Assembly (NCBI RefSeq): GCF_018141445.1
Contig: NZ_CP058649.1
Coordinates: 1,879,001-1,943,000 of the forward strand
Source of the DNA: Vallitalea pronyensis
Lineage (GTDB): Bacteria > Bacillota > Clostridia > Lachnospirales > Vallitaleaceae
Direction of reading: 5' to 3'
DNA length: 64,000 nt
Under the pieces are notes generated by a model. That model did no database searches. It was not told the origin of the DNA and saw only the letters and a program-made list of their open reading frames with translations. Shown piece after piece: positions 8,275 to 17,740 of this stretch. The first letter of the stretch is position 1, and each line of letters starts with the position of its first letter. Made by a program: the position numbers and the translations under genes.

Positions 8275-9660
8275 ATGAAAAAAATATGCAGTATTATATT
8301 GGTACTGACAATGGTATTGGGGATATTGACAGCATGTGGACAAGATGATAGTAAGAAAACAAATGATGGTACAAAAGATCAGGGGACGGCATCAAATAAC
8401 GATGCAAACGCTAATAAAAAAACAGCAGAAAAAGAACGTGAAAAACTGATTATTTCATTAGATAAGATGCCAGAAGATGTGAAACTTGCTCGAGCAATCG
8501 AAGAAGTACAAGAAATGGAAAAATACAGCCATGTGGATTTTGAGATTCATGGAAAAGAAGCTGATTTTCTTACAACCATGCCCATTACTGTTGCAGGTGG
8601 TGAACAACGGGACTTGGTGGCAGTAGCACAACCTATTCTACAGCAGCAATGGGCAGATGCTGGAACCATTCAACCTCTAACGAAGATGATTGAATCACTG
8701 GGTCTTGATTTTGAAAAAGAATTTGGACCTTATGCGGCCAATGCAATGAATAATGGGGAGTATTATACCATACCTCACAACATTACAAAATGGGCGTTGT
8801 ACTATAACAAAAAAATATTTGATGAAGCAGGCATACCTTACCCAGATCCAAAAGTGCCTATGACTTGGGATGACTATCGCGCATTAGCCAAGCAGTTAAC
8901 CAGTGGGGAAGGTGCAGAGAAAAAATATGGTGCCCTTTACTTAACATGGCCCATGTTCTGGTATGGTGAAGCCATTATGACACTTGGTGGCGGACAACAT
9001 TTTTACAACGAAGAAGGGTTATCCAATATTGAAGATCCAGCCTTTGCACATGCCTTGCAAAAAACATTTGATATGATGCATGTAGACAAGAGTATACCTA
9101 CCCATGCGGATGTGGTAATTTCCAAAACAAAACCAACAGCTTTTATGAATGGACAATATGGTATGGCTGTGCAGGGCGGCTGGATTTTGAGCTGGGCAGC
9201 TGACAAGGAAAACTATCCAAGAGATTTTGAAATTGGTATTGCACCTATGCCTGTTGATGAAGGCACTACACCCAAAACATGGGGGATTGTTAATGGTTTT
9301 GCCATAGCCCAGACTTCGGCTAATCCTGAATTGGCACTGGAAGTAGGCATGGACTTATCACGGCTTTCTGCCCAATATGCCATGGCAGCACCTGAAGCCA
9401 ACCAAACCGTTGAACAAAATCTCTTGTATACAGGTATGGGTGATAAGCTTGGGGCAGAAGGCATGACCACAGAAGTTCTATTGGATATATTCGCTAATCC
9501 AGAGACAGCATTTCTTACAGAAAAAGTCACAGGAGCCAATGCACCTACTTATGAAAAAGTCATTAATGAAGAAGTTGAGAAATTCTTAGTTGAAGAACAA
9601 GATCTCGATACCACCATTAACAATATCAAAGCACGTGGTGATAAAAAAATTCTTGATTAA
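8275..9660 (+). CDS. Sugar-binding lipoprotein of importer 1
   Basis: A 461-residue extracellular solute-binding protein. The N-terminus carries a lipoprotein signal with lipobox LTAC (lipidated Cys21), then a Lys/Asp/Asn-rich linker and a family 1 solute-binding fold (WALYYNKKIFDEAGI, GMAVQGGW, PKTWGIVNGFAIAQ segments). It is membrane-anchored outside the cell and delivers ligand to the two permeases upstream. AAAAGGAG 9 nt before the ATG supports the start. The gene is separated from the permeases by 136 bp containing a palindrome, so extra expression of the binding protein is plausible. Ligand unknown. Confidence 0.9.
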   Translation: MKKICSIILVLTMVLGILTACGQDDSKKTNDGTKDQGTASNNDANANKKTAEKEREKLIISLDKMPEDVKLARAIEEVQEMEKYSHVDFEIHGKEADFLTTMPITVAGGEQRDLVAVAQPILQQQWADAGTIQPLTKMIESLGLDFEKEFGPYAANAMNNGEYYTIPHNITKWALYYNKKIFDEAGIPYPDPKVPMTWDDYRALAKQLTSGEGAEKKYGALYLTWPMFWYGEAIMTLGGGQHFYNEEGLSNIEDPAFAHALQKTFDMMHVDKSIPTHADVVISKTKPTAFMNGQYGMAVQGGWILSWAADKENYPRDFEIGIAPMPVDEGTTPKTWGIVNGFAIAQTSANPELALEVGMDLSRLSAQYAMAAPEANQTVEQNLLYTGMGDKLGAEGMTTEVLLDIFANPETAFLTEKVTGANAPTYEKVINEEVEKFLVEEQDLDTTINNIKARGDKKILD

Positions 9661-9697
9661 TGCATAAAAATAAAATATAAATCCACACATTAAATAG

Positions 9698-9735
9698 CCA
9701 GACTCTTAGAATGCGTCAACGTTCTAAGCGTCTGG
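9698..9735 (+). terminator. Hairpin after binding-protein gene (terminator or attenuator)
   Basis: CCAGAC and CTTAGAA pair with TTCTAAG and GTCTGG, with one mismatch, around a 10-nt loop. It is followed by a short U-rich stretch (TTTAAG) and then by the sulfatase ribosome binding site, so it may only attenuate read-through into the sulfatase gene. Confidence 0.55.
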
Positions 9736-9757
9736 TTTAAGTGGTAAGGAGGTTATG

Positions 9758-11287
9758 ATGAAAAAGAATATCATTGTGTTACACACAGACCAACAGCGTT
9801 ATGATAGTCTAGGATGTAATGGAAATCTTTATGGGAGAACAGACAACATTGATGCCTTGGCTGAAGAGGGCTGTCGCTTTACCAGACATATTTCAGCCAA
9901 TACAGCTTGTATGCCATCAAGAGCAAGCTTAATGACGGGCTTATATGTACCAGGACATGGCGTATCTTCTAATGGCATACCTTTATGGCGAAGAGATAAT
10001 GGATGTGAGGATCCAAATAATGCAATCAGCAGAAGACTTTTTGGCGTGGATGTCCGGGATCGGATACCCACCATGGCAGATATTTTCGGTGACCATGGTT
10101 ATGACACCGCATTATTCGGTAAGATTCATTTACAGCCCCACTTGGCGGATAAATCCTATAACTTCTATGAGTCATGCAGTGTATGGGAGGATGAGGATAT
10201 CATCCATAGAGATGATCCTTTTTATGGTTTTAAGACAAGAAAGTTAATTCTGGGTCATGGTGAAGCACCTTGTGGGTATAATCGAGGACACTATGGCAGA
10301 TGGCTGCAAGAAAACCATCCAGAATATGCAGCTCTTGTGAATCCAGGAGAAGATGCCAATACAAAAGAAGGTTCCATTAGAAGCGATATCTATTTATCCA
10401 AAATACCTTCAAAAGTACATCATACCATGTGGTTAGCAGATGAAGCTTGTGATTATTTGGATAAGCATCAAGACAGTGAAAAACCGACCTTCATGTTTGT
10501 AGGTTTTCCAGACCCTCACCATCCATTTTCACCGCCAGAAGATATTGCCAAAGACTTTCTTGACCTTCCACTGCCAGACTTTGCTAAGCTTGAAGATATG
10601 GAAGGGGACAAACCCCAGGCAGTAATGGAAACCATACAACATTTTAACGCGGAGAAGGAAGATATACATTTAGCTTATCGCTATACAGCAGCGTCCATAC
10701 ACCTGATTGATAAAGCAGTGGGACAAATCACCCGTAAGTTAAAAGAGCTTCATATGTATGATGATACAATTATTGTGTACACATCGGACCATGGTGATTT
10801 CCTTGGCGACCTGGATATGATATGCAAATACGATACAGCTTTTCATAATCTGCTCCATTTGCCATTTATCATTAAGCCCGCTAAAGAGCATAAACCCTTA
10901 CCATCAGTTGTAGAAACATCCATGAGTAATGCGGACGTGTTACCTACACTTTTGGCCATGAGTGGCATAGAAAAAGACAGTTACATACAAGGTATAGATA
11001 TCTTTGATGAAGCTGCAGAAGGTAACATGCCCATGGCCACTTGCTACACAGCTCGAGAAGGCTATCGGAATATTTCCATTTATGATGACACGTATCGTTA
11101 TACATACTATATCGAGACGAAAGAAGAAGAGCTCTATAACCATATAGCCGACCCGCAAGAACTTAAGAATTTAGCAACCAATCCATCTGATTCTATTAGA
11201 AAAATCTGTGATGATTTTAAGAACACCTTATTCAATAAACATATTGAATCGGATCTTGGCATATTTAACCATTATGCTTTGTGGTAA
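9758..11287 (+). CDS. Cytoplasmic S1-family sulfatase (copy 1 of a paralogous pair)
   Basis: A 509-residue type I sulfatase without signal peptide. Residues: N-terminal metal site HTDQQR, activation motif CMPSRASLMTG with Cys51 to be converted to formylglycine, KIH in GKIHLQPH, and the C-terminal metal site TSDHGDFLGD. It hydrolyses sulfate esters of imported saccharides in the cytoplasm; the maturase (anSME or FGE) is not in the window. AAGGAGG at 9746-9752 suits ATG 9758 better than 9755, and the paralogue at 12394 begins the same way. The two proteins align almost end to end, both finishing HYALW. Substrate position is unknown; the carrageenan-type context suggests galactose sulfate. Confidence 0.9.
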   Translation: MKKNIIVLHTDQQRYDSLGCNGNLYGRTDNIDALAEEGCRFTRHISANTACMPSRASLMTGLYVPGHGVSSNGIPLWRRDNGCEDPNNAISRRLFGVDVRDRIPTMADIFGDHGYDTALFGKIHLQPHLADKSYNFYESCSVWEDEDIIHRDDPFYGFKTRKLILGHGEAPCGYNRGHYGRWLQENHPEYAALVNPGEDANTKEGSIRSDIYLSKIPSKVHHTMWLADEACDYLDKHQDSEKPTFMFVGFPDPHHPFSPPEDIAKDFLDLPLPDFAKLEDMEGDKPQAVMETIQHFNAEKEDIHLAYRYTAASIHLIDKAVGQITRKLKELHMYDDTIIVYTSDHGDFLGDLDMICKYDTAFHNLLHLPFIIKPAKEHKPLPSVVETSMSNADVLPTLLAMSGIEKDSYIQGIDIFDEAAEGNMPMATCYTAREGYRNISIYDDTYRYTYYIETKEEELYNHIADPQELKNLATNPSDSIRKICDDFKNTLFNKHIESDLGIFNHYALW

Positions 11288-11361
11288 TGATCTTATATGA
11301 TAACTGATAAGTAGTTGACATCCTGGGATTATTTCGGTATGATTAATCCGAGGTGAATAGC

Positions 11362-12036
11362 ATGTATAAAAAAGTTGATTTAGTACAGCAAGTTGTGGAT
11401 AAGATTGAAGACTGGATAAGAAGTGGTGACTATAAGAACATGGATTTATTGCCAAGTGAAGGCGATATTAGCAAACAGTTTGAAGTGAGTCGAGCCACTG
11501 TCAGGGATGCTATTCGGATTTTGGAAGTTCGTGGCTATGTAGAACGTATACATGGTGTAGGCATTAAAGTAAACAATCGTAGTACGGAGGTTGCCATTCA
11601 TTCACTATCAGAAATGATTGCAAGAAACGCTATTTCATATCATGAGTTATTGGATGTGAGAAGACTTATTGAACCAAGAGCGGCTTCTCTAGCAGCCAAG
11701 CATGCATCAGATGAAGATAAAGCCATTCTTCTAGCATGTGTGGAAGTAATGGAAGCTGAAAAAAGCAATACGAAGAAACATCAAGAAAGCGACTATACGT
11801 TTCATGAAACATTAGCCAAGGCCAGCGGTAATAGGCTTTTATACACCATTGTCAGTTCTTATAGTTCGCTGTTACTGAAGCAAATCCACGAAGCCGATGA
11901 GAAGGCCATATCCTTAGAAGCCAAACAACATTATCATCGAAAGATCTATGAAAGTATCAACAATAACGATTCAGAAGGTGCCATGAGGCACATGCTTATA
12001 CATTTAGAGGACACAGAGAATAACTTAAAACGATAA
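11362..12036 (+). CDS. GntR-family (FadR/FCD subfamily) transcriptional regulator
   Basis: A 224-residue one-component regulator. The N-terminal winged helix (about 10-75) shows the GntR signature LPSEGDISKQFEVSRATVRDA, followed by an all-helical FCD effector domain with a likely metal-binding set (DVRRLIEPRAA, DYTFHETLAKASGN, HLEDTENN). FCD regulators commonly sense small acids or sugar acids. A GTG at 11353 is possible, but AGGTG at 11351-11355 fits the ATG at 11362. It sits between two paralogous sulfatase genes and probably controls one or both. A strong terminator follows it. Confidence 0.88.
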   Translation: MYKKVDLVQQVVDKIEDWIRSGDYKNMDLLPSEGDISKQFEVSRATVRDAIRILEVRGYVERIHGVGIKVNNRSTEVAIHSLSEMIARNAISYHELLDVRRLIEPRAASLAAKHASDEDKAILLACVEVMEAEKSNTKKHQESDYTFHETLAKASGNRLLYTIVSSYSSLLLKQIHEADEKAISLEAKQHYHRKIYESINNNDSEGAMRHMLIHLEDTENNLKR

Positions 12037-12044
12037 CCTTAGAA

Positions 12045-12083
12045 AAGCATTAGTGAAAGGACCTTTCACTGGTGCTTTTTTTT
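12045..12083 (+). terminator. Terminator after gntR
   Basis: AAGCA and AGTGAAAGG pair with CCTTTCACT and TGCTT (two T-G wobbles), followed by a run of T. Confidence 0.88.
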
Positions 12084-12239
12084 GTGCTTTTATATGTAAA
12101 TATGTACGGTGGAGGTGGGATTGGAGCCATTTGAAAAAATGGTATCTTTCCTGAAAAAGTGTATATAGGCATGCCAAAAATTTTTTTGTACCATTAAATA
12201 AGAATGAGATTTAACTGTTGAAAAAATGAAAGGTTATAG

Positions 12240-12281
12240 AAAAAATGTATATTTACTTTATGGAACGGTGTTGGCTATGAT
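12240..12281 (+). promoter_or_regulatory. Promoter of second sulfatase, shared ATTTAC motif
   Basis: TTTACT (12252-12257) and TATGAT (12276-12281) are separated by 18 bp. AAAAAATGTATA directly precedes the -35, almost identical to the block before the GH82-like gene. Confidence 0.65.
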
Positions 12282-12393
12282 AGAGTCAGTCGCTCATGTG
12301 CAAGACAAAAATGAATCACGTCTCATAGGAAAATTAAATGTATAATGCAACCTTAATAGCGCTATAAAGATTGTTCAGTAAAGGGGAATTAAG

Positions 12394-13917
12394 ATGAAAA
12401 AAAACGTTATCATCTTACATACAGATCAACAACGATATGACAGCTTAGGCTGTAATGGAAACCAACATGCTAGAACAGAACATATTGATTCTCTAGCAGA
12501 AGATGGTTGTCGATTCACAAGGCATATTGCTGCCAATACAACGTGTATGCCCTCAAGGGCAAGTTTACTCACCGGTTTATACGTACCAGGTCATGGCGTT
12601 TGTTCTAATGGCATACCCTTGTGGCGAAGAACGAGAGAAGATGATCCTATCAGTGATAAACGGAGTATGAAGCTTTTTGGGGAAAAGGTACAAGATAAAA
12701 TTCCAACCATGGCGGATAAATTGGGTGACTGGGGTTATCAGACAGCTCTCTTTGGCAAGATACATGTTCAACCCCATCTAGCACCTAAAGGGTATGGTTT
12801 TTATGAATCCTACAGCGGGTGGCATCAAGAGGATATTGTTGACGATGAAAACTCTTATTATGGGTTTCAAACGAAGAAGTTAATATTAGGCCATGGGGAG
12901 CAAACATGTCAGTATAGTTGTGGCCATTACGGAAGATGGCTCCATCAACAACATCCTGAAATGGCAGCGTACATCACTTCAGATACAGCGAAAACAGTTT
13001 TACCACATATACGTAAAGATATCTACCTATCGAAGCTCCCATCAGCATTACATAACACCATGTGGTTGGCAGATGAAGTATGTGCCTTTATGGATCAAGA
13101 TAAAGCTGATGATAAACCCTTATTTATGTTTGTAGGATTTCCTGACCCTCATCATCCATTTACACCGCCAGAAGATATCAGCCAGGATTTTATGACCATG
13201 CCCCTGCCAGCCTTTGCTTCAAGGGAGCATATGAAGGGTGAAAAACCTTCTAAAGTGAGAAAAACAATGGAGGCAAGTCAAACATCTAAGGAAAACTGTG
13301 CTATGGCTTACAGGCATACCATGGCATCCATTTATCTTATTGATCAGGCCATTGGAAAGATTATCAACCACTTGAAAGAAAAGGGGCTGTACGAGGATAC
13401 CATTATTGTCTTTACCTCAGACCATGGTGATTATTTAGGTGATTTTGATATGTTAATGAAAAACGATATCGCCTTTCATAATTTACTCCATTTGCCATTT
13501 ATCGTAAAAGGCACAAAGGATATGAACCTACCGTCTATAAAACACACCCCTATGAGTAATGCGGATGTTATGCCCACGTTGCTGAGTATGCTGGGTATGG
13601 ATACAGACAGCTATATCCAAGGTGTGGACATATTTGATCAAGCCAATGAAGATAACACACCCATGGTTACCTGTTTTGGTGTGACGACAGAGTATCGGAA
13701 TATATCCCTTTATGATGATACTTATCGGTACACGTACTATCTGGAAACCAAAGAAGAAGAACTTTATGACCATACCACAGATATTCAAGAGCTTAATAAT
13801 TTGGTCAACGACCCAGATGTGGATGTCACAGAGATATGTAAAACATTTCGAGGGAAACTCTTGGAGAAACATGTTGAAAGTGATCTGGGTATCTACCATC
13901 ATTATGCACTGTGGTAA
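12394..13917 (+). CDS. Cytoplasmic S1-family sulfatase (copy 2 of a paralogous pair)
   Basis: A 507-residue type I sulfatase without signal peptide and clearly paralogous to the 9758 sulfatase: the opening HTDQQRYDSLGCNGN, the CMPSRASLLTGL activation motif (Cys51), GKIHVQPH, TSDHGDYLGDFDM and the terminal HYALW are shared. The metal-binding and formylglycine positions are all present, so both copies should be active after maturation. The copies flank the GntR gene and have separate promoters, which suggests divergence in regulation or in sulfate position. Its own promoter carries the regulon-like ATTTAC motif. Importer 2 genes follow 92 bp downstream. Confidence 0.9.
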   Translation: MKKNVIILHTDQQRYDSLGCNGNQHARTEHIDSLAEDGCRFTRHIAANTTCMPSRASLLTGLYVPGHGVCSNGIPLWRRTREDDPISDKRSMKLFGEKVQDKIPTMADKLGDWGYQTALFGKIHVQPHLAPKGYGFYESYSGWHQEDIVDDENSYYGFQTKKLILGHGEQTCQYSCGHYGRWLHQQHPEMAAYITSDTAKTVLPHIRKDIYLSKLPSALHNTMWLADEVCAFMDQDKADDKPLFMFVGFPDPHHPFTPPEDISQDFMTMPLPAFASREHMKGEKPSKVRKTMEASQTSKENCAMAYRHTMASIYLIDQAIGKIINHLKEKGLYEDTIIVFTSDHGDYLGDFDMLMKNDIAFHNLLHLPFIVKGTKDMNLPSIKHTPMSNADVMPTLLSMLGMDTDSYIQGVDIFDQANEDNTPMVTCFGVTTEYRNISLYDDTYRYTYYLETKEEELYDHTTDIQELNNLVNDPDVDVTEICKTFRGKLLEKHVESDLGIYHHYALW

Positions 13918-14009
13918 GCACTGTTTAGCAGTATGAAAAAGCGTATGATCAAGTTATAAACATATAAAATCCCATCAATGCTTGTTGATTTAAAGAAAGG
14001 AACATAGCC

Positions 14010-14963
14010 ATGACATCAGAAACCCACGCGTTATCCCAGGGAAAAAAAGGGAAAACATGGAAGTCATTTAAAATTGTTTTAAGACGAGATTATCAATTAT
14101 ACTTGTTGGTTATACCATCCATTATCTATTTTTTAGTATTTCATTATGCCCCCATGTATGGTATACAGATTGCCTTCAAAGATTTTTCGCCAACATTAGG
14201 CATTACAGGAAGCCCATGGGCAGGACTGAAACATTTTGAACGGTTTTTTTCATCCCATCAATTTTGGCGGCTCATTAAAAACACATTAGGTGTGAGTTTA
14301 TACCAGTTAATTGCCGGCTTTCCTATACCTATTATGTTAGCTTTGCTCATTAATCAAGTGAAGCAGAAACACTTTAAGAAGCTGGTGCAGACAGTGACGT
14401 ATATCCCTCACTTTATTTCCATTGTTGTGTTGGTAGGTATGATTAACGTCTTCTTATCACCTACATCGGGGTTAGTCAACCATGTGCTGGAGTTGTTTGG
14501 CAGGGAACCTGTTTATTTTTTGGGAGAACCCAATTTTTTTAAAAGTATATTTGTATGGTCAGGTGTATGGCAAAGTGCCGGATGGGGTTCCATTATATAC
14601 TTAGCTGCATTATCCGGTGTGAATCCAGAATTATATGAAGCAGCCAAGGTTGACGGTGCATCCAAATTCCAAACCATTAGAAATATCGATTTACCAAGTA
14701 TTATGCCAACCATCATTGTTTTATTGATTATGAACTTAGGCCGTATTATGAATGTAGGTTTCCAAAAGGCATATTTGTTGCAAAACCCGTTGAATGCAGG
14801 AGCCTCAGAAGTCATACAAACCTATATGTATAAAATTGGTTTAATAGGGATGCAATTTGAGTATTCAACTGCCATTAGTCTTTTTAATACATTAATCAAT
14901 GTCATTTTACTGGTAACAGCCAATCAATTATCCAAAAAATTCACAGAAAACAGTTTGTGGTAA
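14010..14963 (+). CDS. ABC importer 2 permease (LplB type)
   Basis: A 317-residue permease with six predicted helices, opening with a basic stretch and DYQLYLLVIPSIIYFLVFHY, typical of the LplB family. EAA loop: LYEAAKVDGASKFQTI, followed by DLPSIMPT. It pairs with the YtcP-type permease and LplA-type lipoprotein encoded next. This class imports complex oligosaccharides, with ATP supplied by a shared MsmX-type ATPase that is not encoded here. It has a close paralogue at 59427. The GAAAGGAA ribosome binding site supports the ATG. Confidence 0.9.
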   Translation: MTSETHALSQGKKGKTWKSFKIVLRRDYQLYLLVIPSIIYFLVFHYAPMYGIQIAFKDFSPTLGITGSPWAGLKHFERFFSSHQFWRLIKNTLGVSLYQLIAGFPIPIMLALLINQVKQKHFKKLVQTVTYIPHFISIVVLVGMINVFLSPTSGLVNHVLELFGREPVYFLGEPNFFKSIFVWSGVWQSAGWGSIIYLAALSGVNPELYEAAKVDGASKFQTIRNIDLPSIMPTIIVLLIMNLGRIMNVGFQKAYLLQNPLNAGASEVIQTYMYKIGLIGMQFEYSTAISLFNTLINVILLVTANQLSKKFTENSLW

Positions 14964-14981
14964 ATAAGGCAGGTGAAAGAA

Positions 14982-15866
14982 ATGCGTAAAATAAAACAAT
15001 CAAGAGAAGACAAAATTTTTGATATGATCAAAATTACTATCCTTGTGATAGCACTCATTCTTGTTCTGTATCCTCTGTATTTCATTGTGATAGCATCCGT
15101 TTCATCTTCGCAGGCTGTCAATACAGGGCAGGTTTGGTACCGACCTATCGGGTTTAACCTTGAAGGTTATCGAAGAATATTTGACCATGCAATGATATGG
15201 ATGGGTTATAGAAACACCATATTGTATACCTTTCTCGGTACTTCCATTAATGTCCTATTAACCTTAACACTGGCGTATCCCTTATCGAGAAAAACATTCA
15301 GAGGCGGAAGGTTCATTATGATCTTTTTACTCATCACCATGTATTTTAATGGAGGACTAATACCAAGATATTTAGTTGTTCAAAAACTAGGGCTTTATGA
15401 TGATTGGAAAATTATGGTGTTAATCAATGCAGTCAATGTATTCAATGTCATTATTGCAAGGACGTTTTTGAAAAGTTCCATACCCGATTCACTTTTTGAA
15501 GCAGCAACCATTGATGGTTGTTCCCATATTAATTTTCTATGGAAAATTGTCATGCCTTTATCCAAAGCGATTATAGCCGTTTTAATCCTTTACTATGGCA
15601 TTGCTCACTGGAATGAATATTTTACTGCCTTGATTTATCTGAATGATGAAAAACTATATTCTTTACAATTGGTCTTACGATCTTTACTGATAGAGAGTCA
15701 GGCACAGGATATGTTGGAAAGTGCAGATGGGGCCCAACAACAAGATATTGGCGAACTGTTAAAATATGGTCTTATTATTGTGTCAAGTTTACCGGTTTTA
15801 ATCTTATATCCACTATTACAAAAGTATTTTGTACAAGGGGTAATGATAGGATCTGTCAAAGGATAA
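14982..15866 (+). CDS. ABC importer 2 permease (YtcP type)
   Basis: A 294-residue membrane protein with six predicted helices and EAA loop LFEAATIDGCSHINFL, then MPLSKAI, ending in MIGSVKG, a common YtcP C-terminus. A GTG at 14973 is open in frame, but AGGTG at 14971-14975 is spaced for the ATG at 14982. That start also gives the same length as the paralogue at 60392 (294 residues). It forms the channel with the LplB-type partner 18 bp upstream. Confidence 0.9.
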   Translation: MRKIKQSREDKIFDMIKITILVIALILVLYPLYFIVIASVSSSQAVNTGQVWYRPIGFNLEGYRRIFDHAMIWMGYRNTILYTFLGTSINVLLTLTLAYPLSRKTFRGGRFIMIFLLITMYFNGGLIPRYLVVQKLGLYDDWKIMVLINAVNVFNVIIARTFLKSSIPDSLFEAATIDGCSHINFLWKIVMPLSKAIIAVLILYYGIAHWNEYFTALIYLNDEKLYSLQLVLRSLLIESQAQDMLESADGAQQQDIGELLKYGLIIVSSLPVLILYPLLQKYFVQGVMIGSVKG

Positions 15867-15873
15867 CTGCTTT

Positions 15874-15902
15874 TTGACAATTCCTAATTGCATTATTAGA
15901 TA
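15874..15902 (+). promoter_or_regulatory. Possible internal promoter before binding-protein gene
   Basis: A consensus TTGACA (15874-15879) and TAGATA (15897-15902), 17 bp apart, lie just after the permease stop. This would allow extra expression of the binding lipoprotein. Confidence 0.45.
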
Positions 15903-15930
15903 GCTATATTAAAGAGAGAAGGAGATTAGT

Positions 15931-17565
15931 ATGAAGAAAAAATGGATAACGTTAATGGTAGTTTTTGTATTATCGATGACAGCCATGTTCAGCGGTTGTG
16001 GTCAAAAAGACAATGCCTCATCGTCAGATGTGAAAACAAGTGGCGACGCAACAGATAACAACAAAGCAGAAGAAGCTAATTTTAACGAGACAGGTCTTCC
16101 AATCGTTCAAGAACCTGTTACGTTAAAAGTAGCAGCACGAAAAAGAGAAAGCATTAAAAAGCCTTTCGAAGAACTGGAGATGTTCAAACAGATACAAGAA
16201 GCAACCAATGTTCATGTAGAATGGCAAACAACCCCTGTTTCTTCTTGGAATGAGAAGAAAAATCTCATTCTTTCAGGCGGGAAATGGCCAGATGTTTTCT
16301 ATGGCAATTACGTGCTGAACGATAATGAAATCGTGAAGTTGGCAGCAGATGGTGTTTTTATACCCTTAGAGGATCTCATTGACAAGTATGCACCTAACAT
16401 TCAGAAAGTGTTTGAAGAATATCCTGAATTTAAAGCTTATATTACAGCGGCAGATGGTCATATCTATTCTCTACCAACCATACACGCCAATTTCCCTTAT
16501 GCCATTGGTGCTCAGTTCATTAATAAAAGATGGCTGGATGAATTAGGGTTAGAAATTCCTGAAACAACCGACGAATTTTATGAGGTGTTAAAGGCATTTA
16601 AGGGTCGTGGCAACAGTGATGAAGTGCCTTTAAGTTTTAGGTACATGAAAGGTGCTTCCGCTATACAGGGTATTGCAGGTATGTTTGGGTCATTTGGTTT
16701 AACGGATAATGATATGCATATCGTTGTCAAGGATGATAAGGTCATCTACACAGCCATTCAGCCGGAATATAAGGAAGCTGTTAAGTATATGCACACTTTG
16801 TTTGCTGAAGGACTTGTGGATGTGGAGTCATTCTCTCAAACGTACCCCGTGTATAAGTCCAAAATGAAAAATTCCAAGGTTGGTGTGGTGAATTTATGGG
16901 GACTTAATGGGGTATTCGGCGGCAATTATAAAGAATCAGATTATGTATTTATGCCCCCATTAAAAGGACCGGGTGGTGACCAAGGTTATGTATGGAAGCC
17001 TAGTGGTGCTTTATCTGGCAAAGGATCTTTTTTAATTACAAGTACGTGTCAACACCCTGAAGTGGCCATACGATGGGCAGATTATATGGTTGACCCAGAA
17101 ATAAGCTTCCAGTTATCAGAAGGCCCAATTGGTAAAACTTTTGAAAGAACAGAAGATGGAAAGTTGAAACCCATACCTGATCCTGAAGGTATGAGTCATG
17201 ATGAATTTCGACATCAGGAAACGGCTGGTGCAAACAGTTTTCATATGGTCACAGCAGAATTCTTAAAGAATGTGATACCAAGTTCAGGTGTAGCTGAAAA
17301 ACGCAGCTATGAACCAATCTATGAAAAAGTGAAAGACAGCATCATGTTCCCACCATACTATGAAAGTCCTGAGGATGCTAAGCGGGCTGCTATTATTCGA
17401 GCAGATGTGGACGAATACATAAGAGAAACCACGTCCAGATGGATGTTGTCCGGTGGTATTGAGGAAGAATGGGATGCCTATGTGAAACAGTTGAAAGCCA
17501 TGGGGGTTGATGAATTGCAAGAAATTTATCAAAGAACCTATGACACCGGTCAATCCATGAAATAG
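15931..17565 (+). CDS. ABC importer 2 binding lipoprotein (LplA type)
   Basis: A 544-residue extracellular lipoprotein with lipobox FSGC (lipidated Cys23), an acidic/Ser-rich linker, then a large solute-binding fold (VEWQTTPVSSWNEKKNLIL, LPDVFYGN-like GKWPDVFYGN, PEVAIRWADYMVD). Proteins of this size class bind oligosaccharides and work with LplB/YtcP permeases. It is paralogous to the 54809 lipoprotein, sharing segments such as ISQDFY-free ALKAFK and the terminal LKAMGVDELQEIYQ pattern. AGAAGGAG supports the start. It is likely the receptor for an oligogalactan fragment in this setting, which is an inference. Confidence 0.9.
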   Translation: MKKKWITLMVVFVLSMTAMFSGCGQKDNASSSDVKTSGDATDNNKAEEANFNETGLPIVQEPVTLKVAARKRESIKKPFEELEMFKQIQEATNVHVEWQTTPVSSWNEKKNLILSGGKWPDVFYGNYVLNDNEIVKLAADGVFIPLEDLIDKYAPNIQKVFEEYPEFKAYITAADGHIYSLPTIHANFPYAIGAQFINKRWLDELGLEIPETTDEFYEVLKAFKGRGNSDEVPLSFRYMKGASAIQGIAGMFGSFGLTDNDMHIVVKDDKVIYTAIQPEYKEAVKYMHTLFAEGLVDVESFSQTYPVYKSKMKNSKVGVVNLWGLNGVFGGNYKESDYVFMPPLKGPGGDQGYVWKPSGALSGKGSFLITSTCQHPEVAIRWADYMVDPEISFQLSEGPIGKTFERTEDGKLKPIPDPEGMSHDEFRHQETAGANSFHMVTAEFLKNVIPSSGVAEKRSYEPIYEKVKDSIMFPPYYESPEDAKRAAIIRADVDEYIRETTSRWMLSGGIEEEWDAYVKQLKAMGVDELQEIYQRTYDTGQSMK

Positions 17566-17590
17566 TGTCAAACACCAATGACAATAACAA

Positions 17591-17622
17591 GGGCTGTCTT
17601 ATTGTTTTAATGAGACAGCTCC
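17591..17622 (+). terminator. Hairpin terminator; shortest member of the GGCTGTC palindrome family
   Basis: GGGCTGTCTTATT pairs with AATGAGACAGCTCC (wobbles) around GTTTT. The outer GGGCTGTCT/AGACAGC ends also delimit the larger nested palindromes at 27165-27287 and 35356-35541. Confidence 0.7.
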
Positions 17623-17740
17623 TTATCCAATTAATGCCATCCTTTTTGTCATGGTTTATTATTTGGATATTATTTTTTTATAGCCCTAACCAATTTTAGT
17701 GGTCAACATGGTCAATCAATATAAAAATGGAGGGTACGCT

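Larger units (their letters stand above)
12037..12393. other. Gene-free 357-bp interval before the second sulfatase
   Basis: No ORF supported. It contains the gntR terminator, a small CCATTT/AAATGG hairpin at about 12127-12142, and the ATTTAC-type promoter at 12252-12281. The remaining roughly 110 bp form the leader of the second sulfatase gene. Confidence 0.5.

Noticed and set aside
13930-13950. CcpA cre-like site near ATGAAAAAGCGTATGATC
   Set aside because: The spacing does not fit the cre consensus TGWAANCGNTNWCA; no convincing cre site was found next to any promoter.
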